Below are positions 10,801 to 17,135 of a DNA stretch of 26,020 nt, one piece after another. Both the position numbers and the translations under genes were made by a program. Under the pieces are notes generated by a model. The model ran no database searches. It had not been told where the DNA came from and saw only the letters and a list, made by a program, of their open reading frames with translations. The stretch lies in assembly GCA_000969725.1 (NCBI GenBank), contig JXSR01S002249.1. One strand, given 5' to 3'. The first letter of the stretch is position 1. Each line of letters begins with the position of its first letter. The DNA comes from Ophiothrix spiculata (Eukaryota > Echinodermata > Ophiuroidea > Amphilepidida > Ophiotrichidae).

Positions 10801-13800
10801 GAAAATAACAGTCAATTACCAAATATTGGAAACATTTTGATAAAAACTTTCAAAAAAGTCTAAAATGTGAAATTTATTTTTTTGTTGATCTTAGGTATAA
10901 GGCTATTCTCTAAATGTGTTTACTGATGCTATATATCAAGAAAGAGTCAAAGATATGTTTGTAATACAGTCCTTTCACATATAGATTGCAGATAAATCAA
11001 AAGAAATTTGGAGTTTGAATTAGATCTCCTGAAAAGGCAAATTTTAAAAATTCAAATACAGAGGGTAGTATTAAACATTGTCGACAACAAAAAAATTAAA
11101 ATAAAAGAATATATAAATATTTTGATATATAGCATTTGAATATGACAATGAAACTTTGCATGCAAAAATCTCAAAATGCTTGGGGAAAGTTTGGGGATGA
11201 TGCTGAACTTGTCCATTGCCCCTTTAATTAAATATTACAAGATTGTTGTAGTTTTATTAACATAACTATTTTAGGCAATTGTAGCCTATAAATCTGGTCT
11301 GGTATACTTACAATACACAATATGTGTTAAAATTATAAGCAAAACCTCTGCCTCTATGCTGTGCCCCTTCTGCATTTTTCTCACAACAATTTGGCCATTG
11401 CAATCCTTGCAATCAATTCATTGAGAAATCCTGCCATAGTGGGATGTCCCTTGTTATTACCTACCATCCTCCACCTCATCCTCGTCACTCTCCAGAATGG
11501 TCTCCTGTTTCTCAATATCTGCTAATGACTGACCATAGTGTGTCAGCGACATCAGGCGGAGACCGGCCATAGTGGGATGTCTCTTGTTATTACCTACCAT
11601 CCTCCACCTCATCCTCATCACTCTCCAGAATGGTCTCCTGTTTCTCAATATCTGCTAAGGACTGACCATAGTGTGCCAGCGTCATCAGGTGGAGACTGCC
11701 CATAGTGGGATGTCTCTTGTTATTACCTACCATCCTTCTCCTCACCCTCGTCACTCTCCAGAATGGTCTCCTGTTTCTCAATATCTGCTAANNNNNNNNN
11801 NNNNNNNNNNNNNNNNNNNNNNNNNNNNNNNNNNNNNNNNNNNNNNNNNNNNNNNNNNNNNNNNNNNNNNNNNNNNNNNNNNNNNNNNNNNNNNNNNNNN
11901 NNNNNNNNNNNNNNNNNNNNNNNNNNNNNNNNNNNNNNNNNNNNNNNNNNNNNNNNNNNNNNNNNNNNNNNNNNNNNNNNNNNNNNNNNNNNNNNNNNNN
12001 NNNNNNNNNNNNNNNNNNNNNNNNNNNNNNNNNNNNNNNNCATAGTGGGATGTCTCTTGTTATTACCTACCATCCTTCTCCTCACCCTCGTCACTCTCCA
12101 GAATGGTCTCCTGTTTCTCAATATCTGCTAAGGACTGACCATAGTGTGTCAGCGTCATCAGGCGGAGACCGGCCATAGTGGGATGTCTCTTGTTATTACT
12201 TACCATCATCCTCCTCATCCTCGTCACTCTCCAGAATGGTCTCCTGTTTCTCAATATCTGCTAATGACTGACCATAGTGGGTCAGTGTTGTTTCATCCTC
12301 ATTCAAATTGTATAACACAGACTTCTCATGAACTTTCTAAAAATACAAAGTTTAAAAAGGTTGTGTTACTGTGTAATTACAAAAAGAGTTGCAACCATCT
12401 ATGGTTACATTGTAAGTGTTCAACCAATCAAGAAGCATCAAAAAATATTTGGAATACACTGCTTCATAAATCTGTTACATGAAACCTGCAAGTCCTTAGA
12501 ATCTACAGTTCAAGCTCTTTCTACTCTGTAAATCTTGAAGTATGCAGCAAGTAGCCGATTAACATGCTGGAAAAGCTTGTGAAACTGTTAAAATATGCCT
12601 CAAAACAGGCTGGACATAAAGAGAATTTCAGAGTCTTCATCTCAAAACAAGCTGGATTCAGCTGGAAAATCTCATGTCTGCAACCATTTCCCACTAGGTA
12701 CCACCCCCTCCCCTCCTGGGAAAACCAAGAAAACCCTGATATTGACCCATCTTATTTTCTTACCTGTCTCTCCATGGCAAAACGTTGCATCATCTTATCC
12801 TCAATACTCATGTTTGGGTCATTCTCACCAAGTCGCTTGTCAACAAATCTATTGGATTTAGTCCGCTGCTGATACTCCTTCAGAAGGGTCTCTTTCCTCT
12901 ACAACAACAATATGAACACATGTGAATTTTATGGCAATGCATATATATATCTATCTTTTCCTTCAAAAATCTAAATTTTGCTTGAAATGGTGGTCTTGAA
13001 GATTAAATTTCCAAAAATTGCCTTGCGAACTAAAAAAGATGAGAAATTAGGGCTTGTGAACAATTAAAAGATTTTGCTTGAAATGAAAGCGGCAGACAAG
13101 GCATGAAAAGGGGGTCTTGAGGGCCGCACCTTTCTTTATCAGTGCCCTCCCCGGATGAACACCCCCTGAGGTATACCCCATGTTTGTCTCCCATGCTTGT
13201 TGCTCCAATGGCAAACCAAGTCACCAGATCTTCACATTGTTGGGATAAAATTGGAAACATGTGCATGATCATCTTGGAGCCCTGTTGAAGATAAGCTTCC
13301 TTTAGCTTCCTTGGTTGGGTTTTTTTGGCGAAAGCCTACACAAGGTGAAAGTGATGATCCTAACATTTATCCATATCATCAGCAAAACATACTTTAATGA
13401 GCTAAATAATAGACTTCACAAAAACAGGTGAATATTTCCGAAACTTTCATCAATAAACTTCTGCTCAGCATGAAAGCATGATTTACTGAATGCATCAACA
13501 TGACAGAACATGATCAAGATGTGTGAAAGACATTCAACAGCGGCGTAACTAGTCAGGTAATCATTGCAATCAGCGACCTATTTCGAGACAAAATTCACAG
13601 AATAAAAAAAAATAAGTTATCATCAGTTTTTATCGGTCTTTTGGAACAAATGATACATTTAAAGCCTATCAAGATTCAGAGTTCAAGAGCATCAATGCGG
13701 CTGCATTAAGCGACGCCTACCATCAACAATTTCCCCTGCTGGATCAAGTACTGCTGGATCAAGTAAGGTACTTGATCCAGCAGCCTGCTGGATTCAGCCT

Positions 13801-14216
13801 ATCTTACAAACTACCAGGTGTACTACTTCTGGTTACACCACTGCAATATAACACCAAAAGGCCTATACTAAAGTATGTACTTTTTTGACCAGAAGTATAC
13901 ATCCATACTTCATCAAATGTTGTAAAGATTTCATTCAAATTGACATGATCAACAAATTTTACAATATGCCAAAACGAAATTACTGTGTAGCTTCTTGAAA
14001 ATTCTTGGAATGTTTTCTCACCTTTTTAATGGCTTTCCCTCTTGATACCCCAGGAAGTCCTTTATCATGCTTGCTGATCTTCCTTCCTAGGATTTGGTGC
14101 TTCTGCTTATTAAATCGGACTTCAAACGGATTAGACCTAGGATCCGTAGTCCCTTTCTTGCTGGTACGGACATTGTCTGACAGATGATTGCGTCCTTTGT
14201 TTTTCTTCTTCCCCAT
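1734..14216 (-). CDS. NOP14: NOP14 nucleolar protein, N-terminal nine exons (gene continues past left edge)
   Basis: Nop14 is a nucleolar component of the 90S pre-ribosome (small-subunit processome) needed for 18S rRNA maturation and 40S assembly; in yeast it associates with Noc4 and Emg1. Joining nine minus-strand exons (14216-14022, 12898-12764, 12336-12204, 8787-8717, 8629-8597, 7944-7879, 4727-4623, 2386-2303, 1882-1734) gives one uninterrupted frame of 323 codons plus two bases. It carries the family blocks in order: a basic lysine-rich start, SNPFEVRFNKQKHQILGRK, LPGVSRGKAIKK, LTHYGQSLADIEK, an acidic stretch, HFGGFL, EWKNVSILFHK, KPDAYDMAVREL and ISADDLNDG. The human protein is about 857 residues, so roughly the N-terminal third is present; the C-terminal part lies outside. 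Splice phases agree at every junction. The start ATG at 14214-14216 is the first in the basic N-terminus. Identification rests on remembered family sequence, not a search. Confidence 0.96.
2303..2386 (-). CDS. NOP14: NOP14 exon 8
   Basis: Twenty-eight codons between CTTTTGCAG and GTGAGT. Contains EKPDAYDMAVRELIFDMRAE, nearly identical to human KPDAYDMMVRELGFEMKAQ, one of the best conserved parts of the N-terminal half. Confidence 0.96.
2997..3474. mobile_element. TTAA-flanked MITE (GGTGTCTGGTCCA ends)
   Basis: The termini TTTAAGGTGTCTGGTCCA at 2996-3013 and its perfect reverse complement at 3458-3475 enclose 478 bases with no coding capacity. TTAA flanks both ends, as for piggyBac-type target duplications. 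The interior has two copies of a CGGTGACCCCAA motif, near 3147 and 3363. The element sits in the intron between NOP14 exons 7 and 8. Confidence 0.75.
3855..3992 (-). pseudogene. Two degraded copies of part of NOP14 exon 7
   Basis: On the minus strand this stretch reads LGKEWKDVSLLLNK and, 92 bases on, LDKEWKDVTL, resembling DKEWKNVSILFHK of exon 7. The nucleotide match covers about 29 bases (exon 7 region 4651-4680), with few differences in each copy. No acceptor or donor with matching phase frames either copy, so I regard them as remnants of tandem exon duplication. The repeated block starts at 3857 and 3949. Confidence 0.55.
4623..4727 (-). CDS. NOP14: NOP14 exon 7
   Basis: Thirty-five codons between TTATTTTAG and GTAAGT. 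YERQQENETLATLTEELDKE followed by WKNVSILFHK aligns to the human RERQAQREDALELTEKLDQD segment followed by WKEIQTLLSHK. Two degraded look-alikes of its EWKNVS portion lie about 0.7 kb further along the gene at 3855-3992. Confidence 0.95.
4795..4926 (-). mobile_element. SINE fragment (tRNA-derived)
   Basis: Contains the core CCACGGAGCAATTAGAATAA and TTGCCCAAGGAAACAAGG, shared with the sequence at 17200-17375 and with the two fuller SINEs at 14834 and 20170. At the right end, GGATTGAACCC is the reverse of a Pol III B-box. Divergence suggests an older subfamily. Confidence 0.6.
5153..5750 (+). mobile_element. 5'-truncated non-LTR retrotransposon, RT C-terminal tail
   Basis: About 157 codons end at a stop near 5626. 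They show the typical tail of CR1/L2-group reverse transcriptases: LQTLQNRAARLIF, SPLLAELHWLPVKERITFK, NAAPPIWNSLPLKIRQ and SFKRSLKTYLYSK. The frame upstream of about 5175 no longer resembles the family, so the copy is 5'-truncated. A short 3' untranslated region ends in TAGTA units at 5727-5748, the microsatellite-like tail usual for this group. The frame is intact, so the insertion is fairly recent. It sits sense-plus inside the minus-strand NOP14 gene. Confidence 0.88.
5800..7014 (-). mobile_element. Degraded non-LTR reverse transcriptase fragment
   Basis: Minus-strand reading gives VVVPIFKGKGDARG, then after a frameshift and deletion FVDLEKAFDRIP, VGVHQGSVLSPLIFAIV and the polymerase motif YADD (6642-6653). 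A 174-codon open stretch (6326-5802) follows with FMYLGDKVSGGRGCEAAVTA, VYKSCVRSVILYGSETWCL, VRWYGHVLRK and RRRGRPRKTW. This is the palm-to-C-terminus of a LINE unlike the one at 5153. In-frame stops near the YADD region and after the GSGLS motif show it is dead. The coding strand is purine-rich, which makes the plus strand full of meaningless C-rich open frames. Confidence 0.88.
7015..7562. mobile_element. Young foldback/MITE with 98-bp inverted repeats
   Basis: The arm at 7015-7112 and its reverse complement at 7465-7562 differ at only three of 98 positions, and the outer 71 bases are identical. The roughly 350-base centre codes for nothing recognisable. The left arm abuts the truncated reverse transcriptase, so this element either inserted there or marks a breakpoint. 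No clear target duplication was found. Confidence 0.82.
7879..7944 (-). CDS. NOP14: NOP14 exon 6
   Basis: Twenty-two codons between a polypyrimidine tract ending CAG and GTAAGA. EDQVKSKKEMLDEIIANSKK corresponds to human KPKSRKELIEELIAKSKQEK, with the charged and hydrophobic spacing of a helix. Confidence 0.93.
8597..8629 (-). CDS. NOP14: NOP14 micro-exon 5 (33 nt)
   Basis: Eleven codons (AASASDENTVD) between TTTGCAG and GTAAGC, phase 0 at both ends. The segment lies in a poorly conserved linker, so support comes from the splice signals and phase rather than from homology. Skipping it would keep the frame, making it a candidate cassette micro-exon. Confidence 0.75.
8717..8787 (-). CDS. NOP14: NOP14 exon 4 with GC donor
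   Basis: 71 bases starting in phase 1 (the final G of exon 3 plus GA gives glycine) and encoding KFGEEDHFGGFLTKKKTPT followed by ETEQ. HFGG is the conserved block seen as AHFGGGGG in human NOP14. The downstream splice site is CAG|GCAAGT, the typical form of the minor GC-AG intron class. That intron is only 87 bases long. Confidence 0.92.
9101..9912 (+). mobile_element. 5'-truncated LINE tail with 3' UTR (family shared with 19675-21512)
   Basis: A 126-codon frame ends near 9481 with CNNLLPCTFDNIF, HNYNTRNAKNFQFP, GNKSICYKGVKTWNDIPYHI and LSSFKCSFKDKTIDNY, the C-terminal signature of a non-LTR reverse transcriptase distinct from the copies at 5153 and 5800. The 3' UTR to about 9880 has a CTGGGACTTGACAGG block and a TTACTTCTCAGTTCTCCTCC block, matched by the minus-strand copy near 19740-19795. 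It ends in TCTTATG-type repeats (9885-9912). Confidence 0.82.
10156..10753. mobile_element. TTAA-flanked MITE (GGTGTCCTAGCACAG ends)
   Basis: TTAAGGTGTCCTAGCACA at the left is matched in reverse at the right by TGTGCTAGGCCACCTTAA, with one mismatch. TTAA flanks both ends. The inside carries two AGTCGGTGACC motifs (near 10449 and 10638), as does the element at 2997-3474, so the two belong to related families. It lies in the NOP14 intron after exon 3. Confidence 0.75.
11433..12284 (-). repeat. 133-bp tandem array copying the end of NOP14 exon 3 and its donor
   Basis: Units begin at CATAGTGGGA at 11435, 11568 and 11701, then after the gap at 12041 and 12174; spacing is exactly 133 wherever measurable. 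Read on the minus strand, each unit holds the exon 3 segment LTHYGQSLADIEKQETILES plus an acidic tail, then a donor (GTAAGT in the true exon, GTAGGT in the other complete copies) and about 50 bases of intron. Copies differ by scattered substitutions, such as DEDEVED and DEGEEKD in place of DEDEEDD. The array is broken by 249 N. Confidence 0.9.
11792..12040. other. Assembly gap inside the tandem array
   Basis: A run of 249 N. Units on either side are offset by 340 bases, which is not a multiple of the 133-base unit, so the gap length is an estimate and the copy number is unknown. Confidence 0.95.
12204..12336 (-). CDS. NOP14: NOP14 exon 3, source of the adjacent tandem array
   Basis: 133 bases (44 codons plus one base), beginning KVHEKSVLYNLNEDE and containing the conserved LTHYGQSLADIEK, then an acidic tail (ESDEDEEDD). 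The acceptor is AAATACAAAG-side TTTTTAG at 12337-12343 and the donor is a full-consensus GTAAGT at 12203. A TAA lies in frame immediately after the donor, so reading through it truncates the protein. The 3' part of this exon plus its donor is repeated in tandem downstream. Confidence 0.95.
12764..12898 (-). CDS. NOP14: NOP14 exon 2
   Basis: Forty-five codons between a TGTTGTAG acceptor and a GTAAGA donor, phase 0 at both ends. The encoded segment, starting RKETLLKEYQQRTKSNRFVD and ending EDKMMQRFAMERQ, matches the human region TLLKEYKERDKSNVFRDKRFGE through EKMMKRFALEQQ in order and spacing. Confidence 0.96.
12930..13735. other. NOP14 intron 1 stretch, nothing recognised
   Basis: Between exon 2 and the hairpin at 13736. 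A short TATATATATCTATC run lies near 12943. The few open frames have no family resemblance or splice support. Confidence 0.55.
13736..13783. repeat. 15-mer direct pair plus perfect inverted copy (hairpin)
   Basis: CTGCTGGATCAAGTA occurs at 13736-13750 and again directly after at 13751-13765. Then come AGG and the exact reverse complement at 13769-13783. The last two copies form a 15-bp perfect stem with a 3-base loop. It lies in NOP14 intron 1; no known terminator or RNA family fits. Confidence 0.85.
14022..14216 (-). CDS. NOP14: NOP14 exon 1 (start codon)
   Basis: Sixty-five codons from the ATG to a GTGAG donor at 14021. The N-terminus is strongly basic (MGKKKNKGRN), as expected for a nucleolar protein, and is followed by the family hallmark SNPFEVRFNKQKHQILGRK and then LPGVSRGKAIKK. 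The exon ends in phase 0. The open frame running on past 14022 is intron. Confidence 0.96.
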
Positions 14217-14833
14217 GTTGTAAACTTAAATTAAATGGCTGAAAAGGGGAAATACATAAAATGTATGGATTAGTATTCAAACGAGGAAGGGGATCCAACA
14301 AAACAAGACGCGTGTAATAATTCACAAACTCAAAATATCTCAAAGAAAAGCCTAAAAGGGTCAACACCTAAATTCAACAAATCTGCCATCATTGAACACA
14401 TCAAAGTTGGCATCATCACTCGATCTAGCCCGAGTTAGCATGTGCAGACTTCAAATTTTTTTATCGTATTTTTTATTTTTAATAAGAAGTCTGAGCGTGA
14501 ACTAGCCTTTTATTCCCGGGATGACAGTAGACTGAATCATCCAGTCACTGTCGTAGCGCATTGCGCATTTCGCTCTCACGATCACCGGAACGTTGTCGGA
14601 GTCAGAAGGATTCAGTCTAGAAAAACGTTATTTTACGGAAATCACTTTGTACATAAACACATGAAAATTATTTTAAGTCAAACTTAAAAAAAATCACCGA
14701 TTTAATATATATCAACAATAATTATGTAACACATAAAAGGCAATATCAAAAAGGTAAGTGACTTTTTCAAAACTAAACTTTGAATTTCTTCTACGCTATA
14801 TTTTTAACAACCGTGCACTGGATCAGTTGCTCC

Positions 14834-15193
14834 TTCTACTTCTACTTCTACGTTGATAATCAGCAGGATCCATATTTTGGACGTAAATGCCGATACTCTG
14901 GTCCTCGAGTAGATGACGTATTTTGACATATGATACGGTCACGGTACCGAGGAAGGTTCCCCTACTCTTATTTCGAACAGCCGTAGCTTAGCCCGTGATG
15001 TTCTTTTACATCCGACAGTGTGTCAGGAACACTTCAGATGGGACCAACGGCTTTACGTGCCTTCCGAAGCACGAAGCAAGTAAAGTTTCTTGCTTAGGGA
15101 AACAAGGAAACGTGCCGGGACCGGGGCTCGACCCCACGACAGATGTAGTTCATGTGATTACGAGTCCAACGCTCTAATCACTCATCCACGCTC
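14834..15193 (-). mobile_element. tRNA-derived SINE, copy A
   Basis: Read on the minus strand, the head GAGCGTGGATGAGTGATTAG to GGGGTCGAGCCCC carries Pol III A- and B-box-like motifs and a threonine-type CGT in the anticodon position. A body of about 250 bases follows, with TTGTTTCCCTAAGCAAGAAA, then a tail of GTAGAA repeats. Near full-length and closely similar to copy B at 20170-20509. The head does not close into a tRNA acceptor stem, so it is not a tRNA gene. Confidence 0.88.
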
Positions 15194-15256
15194 CCCTCTG
15201 TGCCCGAACATAGCTCATTTCATAATTGCCTAGCCCTCTGCTGCGTAGTCCTGGCA

Positions 15257-15285
15257 CCATGACTTGACTTAGTGTCAAGTCATGG
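15257..15285. repeat. Perfect 12-bp hairpin
   Basis: CCATGACTTGAC, a TTAGT loop, then GTCAAGTCATGG. It lies just beyond SINE copy A in the intergenic region. No function is assigned. Confidence 0.85.
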
Positions 15286-15820
15286 AAAATACTATGTAGT
15301 AAAACTGACATTTAAGCATGTGTATACAGAGCATCTTGAGGCTAAGTCCACACTGCAAATTCAGCCAAAATATTGAAGTTGCATACAAATTTTATGATTA
15401 ATATGCTTCTTGAGAGTCTTGTGCATCTCATGATAGGTAATTTGTTAACATTTAGAATCACAATGTGTGATTTTGGGGCCAAAACTTACCTTGTATGCTG
15501 TAACATTGGGTTTCCGAATTTGACAACCTCAACTTTGTTTATGTCCAGATTTTGGGTAATAAATTTCATCTTTGGATTTAAATTAGTTTTGTAATGATTC
15601 TACACTATTTAAAGATGTTGTCTGTGTTGAGAGAAATTTATTTGAGTTTTTAATTTCTGAATTATTTCATGTCAAAACTTAGAAAGCTTAAACGGCAATG
15701 TAACTCCACATATTCCTTGTAACTCTGGACACTTGGTCCTGAGTTACAATTATTGGAACTATCTGCTGCGCGGAGGGCTGTGTACCAGCTACACACGGTC
15801 TAGATTATTCATTTGATCCC

Positions 15821-16120
15821 GGGGGGTTACTTACATTGGTATACGTATATGTGCCTGCCTTTTGGGGTGATTTTTCCAGGATTTTGGTATATCAATGGGG
15901 TGGTTTTCATCTCAAATGAAAGCACCCAATTTTCATAAATTGGGTGCTTTTTGGAAAATTTACAAAAAAAGCACCCTTTTTGAGTAAAATTGGGTGCTTT
16001 TCCTTTAAAATTGGTATACTGATGGGTGGGTTTTTGAGCCAAAAATAGGTATAGAGATGGTCAGTTTTTCGGAGTCCGGCAGGCACATACCCGTACAAAA
16101 TTTTTGGAAGAACCCCCCCC
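15821..16120. mobile_element. About 300-bp MITE with G-run inverted ends
   Basis: The left end GGGGGGTTACTTAC, followed by TATGTGCCTGCC, is mirrored at the right by GGCAGGCACATACCC, followed by GGAAGAACCCCCCCC. The interior holds an exact hairpin (AAAGCACCCAATTT at 15919-15932 against 15937-15950, 4-base loop) and further TTGGGTGCTTTT copies. Non-coding. Confidence 0.65.
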
Positions 16121-16149
16121 AGGCATTTGATGCCTTGCTGATAACATAA

Positions 16150-16570
16150 AATTTACCAGTATTAGGGGTCTACATGGGTAAAAATCGACAGCCGCAGGCG
16201 CGACCCTTGTCTTCTTATCCCGCGACTCTCCGACAATTGGGTTCTTAACGAGCGACAGACTTTTTAAGAATTATCATTTTTTCTGTCGACACGCGACTTT
16301 TTGTGAAAATATAAAAACGGACACGCAACGACACATTTTATCATTCTTAAAAGTGCGAGATATCTTCAATTTTGCCTGCACTCAGAAGGGAGAAAGACTA
16401 GCGACATTTTTGATTCATGAAATTTGACACACGACCAAAAATCTGACCATTTTATTTTTTAACCTATATCCTATCGGACTCCGAGTATAGTCGTTCGCAG
16501 TCATTTCAAAAACTTAATATTTGTCTGACGTTTGACTTTTTTGTCGCTTCTCAATTTTGTAGCCCATGCT
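16150..16570. repeat. Probable dispersed repeat rich in CGCGAC/GACACG motifs
   Basis: The stretch has many short CGCGAC, GACACGCGAC and CGACACA words unlike the surrounding AT-rich sequence, which suggests an old repeat. The termini are not clear, so the limits are approximate. Confidence 0.3.
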
Positions 16571-16989
16571 AAATTAAACACCTGGTCCTGGATGAGGTCT
16601 CGTATTATAATGGCCTTATAAATCTGTTCTCGTCAAGTCTGTAAATTTTACATTAGACTAATACAAATATTTATCGTGTGTAAGCTTACTTACCCAGCCA
16701 GGCATCCACGTGCGTCAAATTTCCGTAGATAAATAAATATCTCCTCTGTTTACAAAGTTCAAAATATAAGCGCAATATATCCGTTCATAGAACTCTGCAT
16801 TCTACAGAGGAGAGTATTTTACTTTCTAACGTACGCTTCACGAACAATTTTATCACCAACAGCTCGGTGGAACACGGTCAAAGGTTAATTGACAAGTGCA
16901 TTCAAGATGTTTGGTCATTCTACGTCATGACATTTACCTGGACATTTGCTAGGTCTAAACTTGCAAATTATCGCATAATTCAATTCAAA

Positions 16990-17135
16990 ATGATTAAGTT
17001 CAAGGAGTTGACACAAGGTATAAAAGGACTTGTTAAAAATGAACCTAAATATGAGCGTGCGCCTACAGATGATCCAGAGGTCGAGGAGGAAAATGAAGTT
17101 CAAATTTCCGGGTCAACATCCACAAAATCAAACAG
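16990..17135 (+). CDS. SLC36-like exon 1 (likely start codon)
   Basis: Forty-eight codons plus two bases, MIKFKELTQGIKGLVKNEPK followed by an acidic, polar tail, typical of the cytosolic N-terminus of this family. The donor is CAG|GTGGGT. The leftover AG joins the T at 23078 to make serine, so the phase fits the next exon exactly. An in-frame ATG upstream at 16927 is possible but would add a hydrophobic, less family-like N-terminus; the ATG at 16990 has A at -3. No homology anchors this exon, so the call rests on phase, order and composition. Confidence 0.65.

Larger units (their letters stand above)
14217..16989. other. Head-to-head intergenic region between NOP14 and the SLC36-like gene
   Basis: Both genes are transcribed outward from this 2.8-kb region, which must hold their promoters and any untranslated exons. 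It contains a SINE (14834-15193), a hairpin (15257-15285) and a G-ended MITE (15821-16120). A CACGTG E-box lies at 16707-16712, about 280 bases before the SLC36-like start codon. No convincing TATA box was identified. Confidence 0.6.

Noticed and set aside
11433-12284. CRISPR-like array
   Set aside because: Units are contiguous 133-base tandem copies without unique spacers and are derived from an exon in a eukaryotic gene.
11457-12482. Repeated small open frames on both strands around the gap
   Set aside because: Frame shadows of the 133-bp tandem repeat, partly running through N; only exon 3 at 12204-12336 has matching phase and splice sites.
13030-13272. 80-residue minus-strand open frame in NOP14 intron 1
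   Set aside because: No family resemblance, no phase-compatible splice sites, and NOP14 is continuous without it.
14405-14420. Possible snoRNA C box (GTGATGA on the minus strand)
   Set aside because: It is not in an intron, and no matching D box with terminal stem was found nearby.
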